The position numbers were made by a program, and so were the translations under genes. From Sphingomonas sp. HMP6 (lineage in GTDB: Bacteria > Pseudomonadota > Alphaproteobacteria > Sphingomonadales > Sphingomonadaceae), in the NCBI RefSeq assembly GCF_013374095.1, contig NZ_AP022672.1, positions 496,001 to 560,000 of the forward strand: 64,000 nucleotides of DNA. Reading direction: 5' to 3'. This document shows, in pieces, positions 55,468-62,973 of this stretch. Numbering within the stretch: position 1 is the first letter of the stretch; each line of letters opens with the position of its first letter. The notes below the pieces were generated by a model. It was not told the DNA's origin. It was given only the letters and a program-made list of their open reading frames with translations, and did no database searches.

Positions 55468-56781
55468 TCACGCCGCGAGCCATACCCCCAGCGCAGTCCG
55501 GGCGCGTTCGGTGTACATCTTCTTGCGGTCGGCCTTTTTGGTACGGCCGGTGATCGGCGGGAAGAGGCCGAAATTGACGTTCATCGGCTGATAGGTCTCG
55601 GCCACGGCAGCACCGGTGATGTGGTGGAGCAGTGCACCCAGCGCGGTCTCGACCGGGGGTGGGGTCATCGCCGCGCCGCCCAGCTCCGCCGCTGCAAAGC
55701 GCCCGGCGAGCAAGCCGATCGCGGCGCTTTCGACATAGCCTTCGCAGCCGGTGATCTGTCCGGCGAAGCGGATGTTGGGCCGTGCCTTCAGCCGCAGCGT
55801 TGGATCGAGCAATTCGGGCGAGCGGATGAAGGTGTTGCGGTGCAGCCCTCCCAACCGCGCGAACTCGGCATTTTGCAGGCCGGGAATGGTACGGAACAGG
55901 CGGACTTGCTCGGCATGTTTCAGCTTGGTCTGGAAGCCGACGATGTTCCAGAGGGTGCCCGACGCATTGTCCTGCCGCAACTGCACCACCGCATGGGGCC
56001 AGCGCCCGGTGCGCGGGTCATCCAGCCCGACGGGCTTCATCGGGCCGTAGCGGAGTGTGTCGACCCCGCGCGCGGCGGCGACCTCGATCGGCATGCAGCC
56101 TTCGAAATAGGGGACGTCCTCCCACTCCTTGAACTCTGTCTTCTCGCCCTCCATCAGGCCGGTGTGGAAGGCGAGGTACTCGTCCTTCGTCATCGGGCAG
56201 TTGATGTAATCCTTGGTATCGCCCTTGTCCCAGCGCGACGCCATCCAGGCGACATCCATGTCGATGCTGTCGAAATGGACGATCGGGGCGATCGCGTCGA
56301 AAAAGGCGAGCGCATCCTTGCCGGTGGCGCCGCCGATCTGGTCGGCGAGCGCGGGGGCGGTGAGCGGGCCGGTCGCGACGATCACCGGGCCGGTGTCGGG
56401 GAGGGTATCGATCCGTTCGCGGACGATTTCGATGTTCGGGTGCGCGGTCAGCGCGGCGGTGACGCCGTCCGAAAAGCGATCGCGATCGACCGCCAGCGCG
56501 GAGCCGGCCGGGACTTTGTGAATGTCCGCCTCGCGCAGGATCAGCGAGCCGAGCGTGCGCATTTCCTGATGGATCAGCCCAACGGCATTGCTGTCGGCAT
56601 CGTCCGAGCGGAAGCTGTTCGAACAGACGAGTTCGGCGAGGCCATCGGTCTGGTGCGCCGGGGTCATCTCGCCCGAACCGCGCATTTCGGAGAGCTTTAC
56701 GCGGAAACCCGCCTCGGCGAGCTGCCATGCGGCTTCCGACCCGGCGAGCCCGCCGCCGATGATGTGGATCTGGTGTGTCAT
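55468..56781 (-). CDS. trmFO: methylenetetrahydrofolate-tRNA-(uracil-5-)-methyltransferase
   Basis: 437 residues from ATG 56781. The N-terminus is the FAD-binding [11 protein letters not shown], with a Cys in [11 protein letters not shown] and the end motif NVNFGLFPP. It methylates U54 of tRNA using methylene-tetrahydrofolate. The IS1380 element lies about 120 bases upstream of its start, in the promoter region. Confidence 0.95.
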   Translation of the reverse strand: MTHQIHIIGGGLAGSEAAWQLAEAGFRVKLSEMRGSGEMTPAHQTDGLAELVCSNSFRSDDADSNAVGLIHQEMRTLGSLILREADIHKVPAGSALAVDRDRFSDGVTAALTAHPNIEIVRERIDTLPDTGPVIVATGPLTAPALADQIGGATGKDALAFFDAIAPIVHFDSIDMDVAWMASRWDKGDTKDYINCPMTKDEYLAFHTGLMEGEKTEFKEWEDVPYFEGCMPIEVAAARGVDTLRYGPMKPVGLDDPRTGRWPHAVVQLRQDNASGTLWNIVGFQTKLKHAEQVRLFRTIPGLQNAEFARLGGLHRNTFIRSPELLDPTLRLKARPNIRFAGQITGCEGYVESAAIGLLAGRFAAAELGGAAMTPPPVETALGALLHHITGAAVAETYQPMNVNFGLFPPITGRTKKADRKKMYTERARTALGVWLAA

Positions 56782-56902
56782 GGCTTGGGCTGTAGCGGGG
56801 GTGGGGCGGGGTGGCAAAGGGGCAGCGGGGGGCGGGGACGGCCGAAAGTTGCGAAAGTTGCGCTCGCAAGCGTGGATGCGGCCGGGTGGGTGCGGGCCTT
56901 AA

Positions 56903-56924
56903 CCTGATCTATTCACCGGCAGCG
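56903..56924 (+). repeat. left terminal inverted repeat of the IS1380 element
   Basis: Starts CCTGATCTATTCACCGGC, next to target duplication TTAA at 56899-56902. It matches the right end (reverse complement CCCGGATTATTCATCGGG) at 16 of 22 positions. Confidence 0.8.
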
Positions 56925-57064
56925 TTTCTCAGCCGATGGGTCAGCGCAGGCGTCGTGTAGCCGCAGGCAGGGCGCATGGGTCCCAAGCGCCTGTCTCATC
57001 GCGGGTTCACAGTTTGGGGCGGAGTTGATGGGCGGGGTTCGTTTGGCGGCCACTGCCGCATCGA

Positions 57065-58417
57065 TCATGGTCCCGTGGTGCGCAAGTTGAGCGCGATGGA
57101 TCGGAACAGCGCGGCATCGGGACAGGCGCTTGCGAAGGCGATGCGGATGCGGCTGGTGGTTTCGACGACGCGCGCGGCGACCTTGAGCAGCCGCAGGCGG
57201 ATGGTCGCGAACTCGGCGGTGCGGAGCGTGGCGGTTGCGGGCATAGCGTGCCGCACGGCCCACATCAGCCAGTAGGCGGCGGTGTGAAGGATGAGCCGCA
57301 TCTGATTGGCGTTGGCCGAGCAGCAGGAGGTTCGGTCGCTCTTCAGCTGCGTTTTATGCAGCTTGATCAAGTTTTCCGCCTGGCCGCGGGCGCAGTAAAG
57401 CGTGTCATAGATCCGTTCAGCGCTGCCCTCGGCAAGCGAGGTGACAACGAGGCGGATGTCGAGGCCGAGGCTGCTCGCCTCGATGCGAGCAACGACGCGA
57501 CGTTCGGTATTCCCCCAGGTTTTCGCAGCGTAGCGCGTCTCTGCGTAACGCCTTAGTTCGACCAGTCCCTGCAATGCCCGGTCGGTCGCGCAGGCATCGC
57601 CTTCCCGAACGATGACGGGATCGGCGTGGAGCGTGCGGTTGCCGGGCAGCCCGAAGATGTAGTCGATTCCGTTCGCCTCGCACCAGGCCATCGGCTCTGG
57701 CCGACCGTAATGACCATCGCCGCGCAGCGTGATCCGGGTATCGGGCCAGTGGCGACGGATACGTCGCACGAGCCGGCGAACATGGCCGGCGACTTCCTTG
57801 CCCGACGGCGTTTTGCCGGTGCGCAGCAGCATCGCAACCGGCCGCCCGGTAGCGGTGTCGTAGACATGGATCGGCAGGAAGCAGCGCTCGCCGTAGTGGC
57901 CGTTCCAGAAAGAGAGCTGCTGCGCGCCGTGTACGACGTCGACGGTATCATCGATGTCGAGCGTCACCGCCGCAGGTGGCACGGGGTAGCTCGCGCAATA
58001 AAGGTCGACCAGCGTACCGGTCAGACGGATCAACTCGCGCGTAGTCGGCGCGTTTTCCCACCGGCTCATCGTCGGCTGGCTGGCCAGCCCGAACGGATCA
58101 CCCGGCAGTTTGCCGAGCGCCAGCTTGAACCCTGGATCATGCCGCAGGGCGTCGAGATCATTGGCGTCTTCATACCCACACGAGATCGCGAGCATGCGGG
58201 CGCGCAAGATGTCGGCGACCCGGTGGATCACCCGACCCTGATCGCGCGGATCAGCGATGCAGGCGGCGAGCCGATCCGCGATCCCCAACCGCCGCTCGGC
58301 CTGTGCGAGCAGTAGCACGCCGCCGTCCGACGTCAGCCGACCGCCGTCGAACGCGGCGGTGATTTTTCGACCACGAATGGCTGGGAAGGTGAAGGAGAAC
58401 CCACTATCGTCGGCCAT
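57065..58417 (-). CDS. IS1380 family transposase
   Basis: 450 residues of the DDE (DDE_Tnp_1-like) type. Acidic residues are in LDIDDTVDVV, RGDGHYG and ARGQAENLIK, the expected DDE order. It catalyses cut-and-paste of the element in which it lies. The reading frame is intact. The start at ATG 58417 is 122 bases inside the right end. Confidence 0.94.
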   Translation of the reverse strand: MADDSGFSFTFPAIRGRKITAAFDGGRLTSDGGVLLLAQAERRLGIADRLAACIADPRDQGRVIHRVADILRARMLAISCGYEDANDLDALRHDPGFKLALGKLPGDPFGLASQPTMSRWENAPTTRELIRLTGTLVDLYCASYPVPPAAVTLDIDDTVDVVHGAQQLSFWNGHYGERCFLPIHVYDTATGRPVAMLLRTGKTPSGKEVAGHVRRLVRRIRRHWPDTRITLRGDGHYGRPEPMAWCEANGIDYIFGLPGNRTLHADPVIVREGDACATDRALQGLVELRRYAETRYAAKTWGNTERRVVARIEASSLGLDIRLVVTSLAEGSAERIYDTLYCARGQAENLIKLHKTQLKSDRTSCCSANANQMRLILHTAAYWLMWAVRHAMPATATLRTAEFATIRLRLLKVAARVVETTSRIRIAFASACPDAALFRSIALNLRTTGP

Positions 58418-58517
58418 GGCGGTCGTGGCACTTTCTGTCTGGAGCAGAGGGATGGCGTAAGCACCCTTTCTCTACTCCAAACCAAAGACTTAGACCACGA
58501 TCGCCACCACCGATTAT

Positions 58518-58539
58518 CGCTCCCGATGAATAATCCGGG
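58518..58539 (-). repeat. right terminal inverted repeat of the IS1380 element
   Basis: The reverse complement begins CCCGGATTATTCATCGGG, and target duplication TTAA follows at 58540-58543. Confidence 0.8.
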
Positions 58540-58578
58540 TTAAAGTCACACGAGTCGCACTATCGGCGGTGGTTTCGG

Positions 58579-58755
58579 GTGGCACCGATTGCGGAGTTTA
58601 TCGAGAGTTTCAAAGAGCGGACGGCCCCGAGGCTGACAGATCGACGGTGTGTAGGACAGGGGGTGTATCCGTTCTTCAAGTGGTTTGCGGAACCTCCGCA
58701 ATCCTGCCAAAATGACGGAAGATGTACTTTTGGGAAGTGTGAGCAGCGACCGTGA
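58579..58755 (+). CDS. possible small ORF, perhaps truncated by the IS
   Basis: 58 residues from GTG 58579 (VAPIAEFIESFKERTAPRL...), ending CEQRP, with four cysteines in its last 15 residues. The frame is open without a start codon back across the IS boundary, and in the sequence restored by removing the IS and one TTAA it stays open into the left flank. Its stop overlaps the next GTG by 4 nt (GTGA), the overlap style used throughout the window. No family recognised. It may be the 3' end of a gene broken by the IS, or just chance. Confidence 0.3.
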   Translation: MAPIAEFIESFKERTAPRLTDRRCVGQGVYPFFKWFAEPPQSCQNDGRCTFGKCEQRP

Positions 58756-59051
58756 AGAGTGTCATTGACCAACAAGGCTCAGACAATGTTCGTTGGTTTG
58801 TCCCGGGCGAAATATACGAGGATTGCGCCTACCATCCGTGTCTTTGCGTCAGTGTTGATCAAGACGGCGACGAGATTTGGGGTATATCGCTTATCGATGG
58901 TTCTCACCCACGAGCATGCAGCCTGCGCCATTGTGGTGTGATTAAACTGACAGTTGATCAGGCATGGCATATAAAGCTGCGATACATCGCAAAGATGGAG
59001 GGGCGTCAGGGGCGCGCTGAGGAAATGAGGATAAGATGGTGGGAGGGCTGA
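58752..59051 (+). CDS. hypothetical protein
   Basis: 99 residues, GTG start overlapping the preceding small ORF. The middle (GDEIWGISLIDGSHPRACSLRHCGVIKLTVDQAWHIK) looks like a conserved cytosolic family; I recall similar GISLIDGSxPRxCSxxHCG stretches in other alphaproteobacterial proteins, but cannot confirm this. It is more AT-rich than its neighbours. Function unknown. Confidence 0.65.
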   Translation: MKSVIDQQGSDNVRWFVPGEIYEDCAYHPCLCVSVDQDGDEIWGISLIDGSHPRACSLRHCGVIKLTVDQAWHIKLRYIAKMEGRQGRAEEMRIRWWEG

Positions 59052-59117
59052 CGAGCTTGCTGTAGCGTCCGCAAGTGAGCGGAGCCGGCCCCGTCCAGTT
59101 CTCCGCTCACCCCTTCC

Positions 59118-59936
59118 TCACCGCCACACCTCCGGAAACACCAGCCGCTCCTGCGCGGCCACCTCTGGCGCGGCATCGGCGATGCGGTGGGCGAGGATGC
59201 CTAGCCGCCGGACCGGCACCGCTGGATAGAGATGATGTTCGAGGTGAAGGAACATGTTGTAGGTCGCGACATTGACCAGGGTGGAGCGCTGTGTGCGGGC
59301 GATGTCGTCCTCGGCGCAATCGTGGTGGGTGATCCAGACGGCGAACAGAGCGGTGAGGCACTGCGCGACCAGCATCGCGGCGACGTGGTAGAGCAGGACC
59401 GGGTGCAGCGTGATGAGCGCGGCGGCGATGACGGCGAGGTTGAGCGCGAAATCGATCCGCATCCGGCGGCGCAAGGCGGGCGTGCCGTGCCGCCACGCAT
59501 CGGCGTGGTTGCGTAAGGGGAAGCGCGGGCCTTCGCGCAGGACTTGCCAGAAGGTCATGCGGCCGCACGCGCCTTCGGTGTCCTCCACCGTGCCGAGGTG
59601 GCGGTGGTGGCGCAAATGGTTGAAGGCGACGGCGTTGTTCGAGCCGAGCATGACCGCGCTGAGTGCGTGCATCACGATCCGGTGCGTGCGCCTGGTGAAG
59701 CCGAGATTGCCGTGGATCGCCTCGTGATTGAGCCGAAGTGCTGTCAGGAAGAGCATGAAGGACGCCGCCGCGGCGAGCGGCCATAGCCCCATCGCCGCGA
59801 GGCCCCAGCTCGCCGCCAGCCACGGCAGCGGGTGGAGGCATTCGACCAGCCCGTCGCGCGGGCGCATCCCGACAAGATCGCGCCATTCCACTGTGCCGAG
59901 GCGGTGGCGGTAGGTTGCGACGGTCTGCATGCCCAT
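59118..59936 (-). CDS. fatty acid desaturase family protein
   Basis: 272 residues from ATG 59936, with AGGGAG 8 bases upstream. The three histidine boxes of membrane di-iron desaturases are HEAIH (71-75), HLRHHRH (107-113) and HLEHH (231-235), with an extra THHD (203-206). Four or more transmembrane segments. It should introduce double bonds or hydroxyl groups in acyl chains or related lipids; which is not deducible. The next gene upstream on this strand, beyond a repeat, is the 134-residue membrane protein. Confidence 0.9.
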   Translation of the reverse strand: MGMQTVATYRHRLGTVEWRDLVGMRPRDGLVECLHPLPWLAASWGLAAMGLWPLAAAASFMLFLTALRLNHEAIHGNLGFTRRTHRIVMHALSAVMLGSNNAVAFNHLRHHRHLGTVEDTEGACGRMTFWQVLREGPRFPLRNHADAWRHGTPALRRRMRIDFALNLAVIAAALITLHPVLLYHVAAMLVAQCLTALFAVWITHHDCAEDDIARTQRSTLVNVATYNMFLHLEHHLYPAVPVRRLGILAHRIADAAPEVAAQERLVFPEVWR

Positions 59937-59991
59937 GATCTGCACTCCCTGTTATGTTCAGAGCGGTTTGTGATTCCACCGGCTCACCTCA

Positions 59992-60085
59992 CCCCGTTCG
60001 TGCTGAGCCTGTCGAAGCACAGTATGCCTCGATCGGGCCAGTCGCTCGTGGCACGGGCCCTTCGACAGGCTCAGGGCGAACGGGG
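59992..60085. repeat. intergenic inverted repeat, family A copy 3
   Basis: Left arm CGTTCGTGCTGAGCCTGTCG then AAG, right arm CTTCGACAGGCTCAGGGCGA then ACG. The same GAGCCTGTCGAAG core as copies 1, 2 and 4. It stands between the membrane protein stop and the desaturase start. Confidence 0.8.
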
Positions 60086-60119
60086 CATGGGGATTGGCCA
60101 GTTCACAAATTGCTCAAGC

Positions 60120-60524
60120 TCACCGCGTGATCCGCTCGTCGGTGCGGGTGCTGTGTGCGGCGGCGAGCGGGCGGGTTTCGAGCCAGCCGCTGACCTTGCG
60201 GCCGAAGCGCGCGATCGCGCCCATGTTGAAGAAGTGCATCGCGCCGAGCACGAGCACCGCGAGGCCGACCTTGCTGCTGAGGAAGCGCATCGCACCGGTG
60301 AGCGTGGTCGGTTCGTTGCCGAGGCTGAGCGTCAGCGTGATGAAGCCGATATTGACGAGGTAGAAGCCGACCACGAGCAAATGGTTGGTGGACCTGGCCA
60401 GCGTCTCATTCTGGCCGAAGCATTGGATGAGGAACACCACGCCATTCTTCGACAGCGTGCGCGCGACCCAGATCGTGATGGCGAGGGTGATTGCGAGATA
60501 GAGGAGGTAGGCGGTCTCGACCAT
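60120..60524 (-). CDS. hypothetical membrane protein of the GbsR/MarR-linked pair
   Basis: 134 residues from ATG 60524, with AGGAG 7 bases ahead. Three hydrophobic helices (TAYLLYLAITLAITIWVA, LVVGFYLVNIGFITLTLSL, KVGLAVLVLGAMHFFNMGAI). No family recognised. Its upstream region holds a palindrome almost identical to that of the regulator gene, so it is probably controlled by that regulator. Confidence 0.75.
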   Translation of the reverse strand: MVETAYLLYLAITLAITIWVARTLSKNGVVFLIQCFGQNETLARSTNHLLVVGFYLVNIGFITLTLSLGNEPTTLTGAMRFLSSKVGLAVLVLGAMHFFNMGAIARFGRKVSGWLETRPLAAAHSTRTDERITR

Positions 60525-60544
60525 GATAAACTCCTGTGACTGTT

Positions 60545-60564
60545 GTTTCTGTAAAAACTGAAAT
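60545..60564 (-). promoter_or_regulatory. palindromic operator upstream of the 134-residue membrane protein
   Basis: On the plus strand it reads GTTTCTGTAAAAACTGAAAT: arms TTTCTGT and ACTGAAA around AAAA. It differs by one base within its 18-base core from the 61325-61344 operator. It lies 21 bases from the ATG and overlaps a TATTTC that may be the -10. The binding protein is presumed to be the adjacent GbsR/MarR-type regulator. Confidence 0.65.
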
Positions 60565-60611
60565 AGAGCGGCGTGGCTTGAGCGTGGTACCAATACTATG
60601 CCGCACCATAT

Positions 60612-60703
60612 TCCGTTCGCCCTGAGCCTGTCGAAGGGCAGCGCGCCACACGTACGGCCTAGCTTGTGGCGAGCAGGGCTTCGACAGGCTCAGCCCGAAC
60701 GGG
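60612..60703. repeat. intergenic inverted repeat, family A copy 4
   Basis: Left arm TCCGTTCGCCCTGAGCCTGT then CGAAGGGC, right arm GGGCTTCGACAGGCTCAGCC then CGAACGG. It matches the left arm of copy 1 with one substitution. It lies between the membrane protein operator and the regulator stop. Confidence 0.8.
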
Positions 60704-60767
60704 GTTAGGGCTGCGTCAAAGTTACAGCGCGATGTCATAAGGTGGAGGAGGGGCGCGTTGCATCGGT

Positions 60768-61313
60768 TCAGCCCTTTTGTTTCCCGCCGGGGATGAAGCG
60801 CGCGACCTTGCCGCCCAGCTTCATCAGCGTGACGAGCGTGGATTTGGGGAGCACCTTGACCTGTTCGTACCAGGTGCCGAGCGTGGCGAGGAATTCGTGC
60901 ATCCGCACCACGCGGTCGCGCAGATAGGCGGGGGCGGCGGGATCGGCCTTGAGCCGCTCGGACAGTTCGGCCAAGAGCGCGATGGTCGGGTCGATCTCGC
61001 GGCGTTTGCGCTCGGCGACGATGCGCATGAGCATTTCCCACAGATCGCCCTCGGCGACGAAATGGTCGCGCCGGTCGCCCTCGACATGGACGCGGCGGAC
61101 GATGCCGTAGCCCTGCAACTCCTTGAGCGCGGTCGAGACGTTGGAGCGGGCGAGTCCGAGCGCCTCGACGATCGCCTCGGCATCGACCGGCTTTTCGGAG
61201 AGATAGAGCAACGCATGGACTTGCGCGACCGAGCGGTTGACGCCCCAATGCGTGCCCATCTCGCCCCAGTGGAGGATGAAGGCTTTGGCGTCGGGATGGT
61301 CGAGCAAGGTCAC
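60768..61313 (-). CDS. GbsR/MarR-type transcriptional regulator
   Basis: 181 residues from GTG 61313, which has GGAG 7 bases ahead. A winged HTH lies near 30-100 (WGVNRSVAQVHALLYLSEKPVDAEAIVEALGLARSNVSTALKELQGYGIVRRVHVEGDRRDHF), as in GbsR/MarR-like proteins, with a helical C-terminus. Starting at TTG 61367 would put the palindromic operator inside the coding region. The perfect palindrome just ahead of the start suggests autoregulation. Confidence 0.82.
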   Translation of the reverse strand: MTLLDHPDAKAFILHWGEMGTHWGVNRSVAQVHALLYLSEKPVDAEAIVEALGLARSNVSTALKELQGYGIVRRVHVEGDRRDHFVAEGDLWEMLMRIVAERKRREIDPTIALLAELSERLKADPAAPAYLRDRVVRMHEFLATLGTWYEQVKVLPKSTLVTLMKLGGKVARFIPGGKQKG

Positions 61314-61324
61314 CGGATACTCCA

Positions 61325-61344
61325 ATTTCTGTAAAAACAGAAAT
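61325..61344 (-). promoter_or_regulatory. palindromic operator of the GbsR/MarR-type regulator
   Basis: ATTTCTGTAAAAACAGAAAT is a perfect palindrome: 8-base arms and 4-base AAAA centre. It lies 11 bases before the regulator GTG. A -35-like TTGACT (61362-61367 on the minus strand) and a -10-like TATTTC (61340-61345) with 16 bases between overlap it, so binding would block transcription. The near copy at 60545-60564 precedes the membrane protein. Confidence 0.7.
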
Positions 61345-61382
61345 AACAGGATTTGTGGGGGAGTCAATTCTCGTTGGGTAAT

Positions 61383-61486
61383 CCACCCCGGCGGAGGCCG
61401 GGGCCCAGTTACGCAGGTTTCAGGGAGAGAGCGCAGCGCGTCTTTCCCGACGTTTCGCTACTGGGCCCCGGCCTTCGCCGGGGTGG
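61383..61486. repeat. intergenic inverted repeat, family D
   Basis: Left arm CACCCCGGCGGAGGCCGGGG with CCCAGT, right arm ACTGGGCCCCGGCCTTCGCC with GGGGTGG. The arms are reverse complements with two mismatches around an approximately 50-base centre. It lies between the divergent regulator and YhhN-like genes. Confidence 0.7.
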
Positions 61487-61555
61487 AGCGCGCCGGGGTG
61501 GAGCGTTGGGGATGGAGCACTTGCCGTGCTGCGCTGCTTGGGACATCCCATCGCT

Positions 61556-62185
61556 ATGACCCACCGCATACCCAACCCCGCTCTGTTCCTCGCCGCCTTG
61601 GTCGCTGGCCTCAGCTATTGGGCGGCGAGCCATATCCTGCCCGCCGGAGCGGTGCTGGCGGCGTGGAAGGGGGCGGGCGTCGCATTGCTCGCGGTGTGGG
61701 CGTTCGTGTCCGCGCCGACGACCGCTGGACGGTGGATCGCGCTCGTTCTCGCGTTCGGCGCGTTGGGCGATGTGTTGCTGGAGACGTCGGGGCTGACGGT
61801 CGGAGCGGTGGCGTTTCTGATCGGGCATGTGCTCGCGACTGCCCTGTATTGGAGCAACCGCCGCACGGCGCGCGATGGGACGACGCCGGCGATTCTGCTG
61901 ATGCTCGGCGTGCCGCTGACGGCTTATGCTGTGTCGGGCAGCCCGGGCGTGCTGCTCTATGCGCTGGCGCTCGGCGCGATGGCGGCGACGGCGTGGATCA
62001 GCCGCTTCCCGCGCAGTCAGGTCGGGGCGGGGGCGGTGTTGTTCGCGCTGTCCGATTTGCTGATCTTCGCGCGGATGGGGCCGCTGGCCGGATCGATCGT
62101 GCCCGATCTGCTTGTCTGGCCGTTATACCTGGCCGGACAGGCGATGATCGCGGTCGGGGTGGTGACGAGCGAGCGCGCGCGATGA
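61556..62185 (+). CDS. YhhN/lysoplasmalogenase family membrane protein
   Basis: 209 residues from ATG 61556. About seven hydrophobic helices. The TMEM86/YhhN family has the pattern seen here (LAFGALGDVLLE, FLIGHVLATALYW, LFALSDLLIFAR). Some members hydrolyse vinyl ether bonds of lysoplasmalogens; that activity is unproven here. The stop overlaps the DUF488 ATG by 4 nt. Confidence 0.85.
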   Translation: MTHRIPNPALFLAALVAGLSYWAASHILPAGAVLAAWKGAGVALLAVWAFVSAPTTAGRWIALVLAFGALGDVLLETSGLTVGAVAFLIGHVLATALYWSNRRTARDGTTPAILLMLGVPLTAYAVSGSPGVLLYALALGAMAATAWISRFPRSQVGAGAVLFALSDLLIFARMGPLAGSIVPDLLVWPLYLAGQAMIAVGVVTSERAR

Positions 62186-62613
62186 AGATTTTCACGATCG
62201 GGTATGAAGCGGCCACGATGGCCGATTTCCTCGCCGCGCTGACGCGGGCGGGGGTGCAGCGCGTGATCGACGTGCGAGCGTTGCCGCTGTCACGGCGCCC
62301 GGGGTTTTCGAAGACATCGCTCGCGGCATCGCTGGCCGCGGCGGGGATCGGCTATGTGCATCTGAAGGCGCTCGGCACGCCCAAGCGCGGGCGGGACGCC
62401 GCAAAGAAGGGCGATGTGGAGACGCTCGAGGCGGTCTATGCCGACCAGCTCGAACTGCCCGAAGCGCAGGCGCAGGCGGCGCAGATGCTGGCCTTGGCGG
62501 CGGAGCTGCCGAGCGCCTTGCTATGCTATGAGCGTGACCCGCGACATTGCCACCGCACGCTGTTGCTGGCGGCGGAGGGGCAGGGGGCGGAGGTTGTGGA
62601 TCTGTATGTGTAG
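62182..62613 (+). CDS. DUF488 family protein
   Basis: 143 residues. MKIFTIGYEAATMADFLAALTRAGVQRVIDVRALPLSRRPGFSK is the DUF488 N-terminus, and CYERDPRHCHRTLLL the C-terminal signature. Function unknown. ATG 62182 overlaps the YhhN stop (ATGA). Confidence 0.88.
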   Translation: MKIFTIGYEAATMADFLAALTRAGVQRVIDVRALPLSRRPGFSKTSLAASLAAAGIGYVHLKALGTPKRGRDAAKKGDVETLEAVYADQLELPEAQAQAAQMLALAAELPSALLCYERDPRHCHRTLLLAAEGQGAEVVDLYV

Positions 62614-62616
62614 CGC

Positions 62617-62973
62617 TTACCCAGCGACGGGCAGTTTCACCATGCCGTCGGCATCGCGTTCGAGCGGCCCATAGGCGATCACCGTCTCCAGCAGGAGCGG
62701 CCCGCCATAGAGGTGTGGGAAGAGCTGTCCGCCGCGCGATTCCTCCCATTTCAGGCCCGCGCCGAACGACCCGAGATCGATCGCCACTACATGCAAGTCA
62801 CTCTGTCCGGCGAAATGCTTGTCGACCGTTTCAGTCAATTGTTCGGCAGTCGACAGGTGGATGTAGCCATCAGCAAGATCGATCGCCGCGCCGGCGAAAC
62901 TGGCGTCGTGTTCCAGCGTCACCATCTGGTCGGCGGTCAGCACTTTGTAGGCGGTGGTGGGAAAGTCGGTCAT
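62617..62973 (-). CDS. DUF952 family protein
   Basis: 118 residues. Signature AYKVLTADQMVTLEHD, DLADGYIHLSTAEQLTETV and FPHLYGGPLLL match DUF952, a small cytosolic family of unknown function. The ATG overlaps the gyrA stop by 4 nt (ATGA). Convergent with DUF488, 3 bases apart. Confidence 0.88.
   Translation of the reverse strand: MTDFPTTAYKVLTADQMVTLEHDASFAGAAIDLADGYIHLSTAEQLTETVDKHFAGQSDLHVVAIDLGSFGAGLKWEESRGGQLFPHLYGGPLLLETVIAYGPLERDADGMVKLPVAG

Larger units (their letters stand above)
56903..58539 (-). mobile_element. IS1380 family insertion sequence, complete
   Basis: 1637 bases, bounded by imperfect terminal inverted repeats (22 bases, 16 identical) and by the 4-base duplication TTAA at 56899-56902 and 58540-58543. 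Both the target duplication and the length fit IS1380. It holds one transposase gene. Both ends and the reading frame look intact, so it may be mobile. Inserted upstream of trmFO. Confidence 0.9.

Noticed and set aside
55147..56907. A 586-residue plus-strand frame over trmFO
   Set aside because: It is antisense to a clear TrmFO and has low-complexity composition; only its far end touches the possible broken ORF at the IS.
58560..58775. A 71-residue minus-strand frame next to the IS
   Set aside because: It has no family sign and overlaps two plus-strand ORFs that share a GTGA overlap.
59992..60703. Two family A repeats close together, considered as a CRISPR array
   Set aside because: Only two units, spaced by a gene and an operator, each itself an inverted repeat with no spacers.
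60768..61367. TTG 61367 as start of the regulator
   Set aside because: It would put the palindromic operator in the coding region and lacks a ribosome site; GTG 61313 has GGAG at the right distance.
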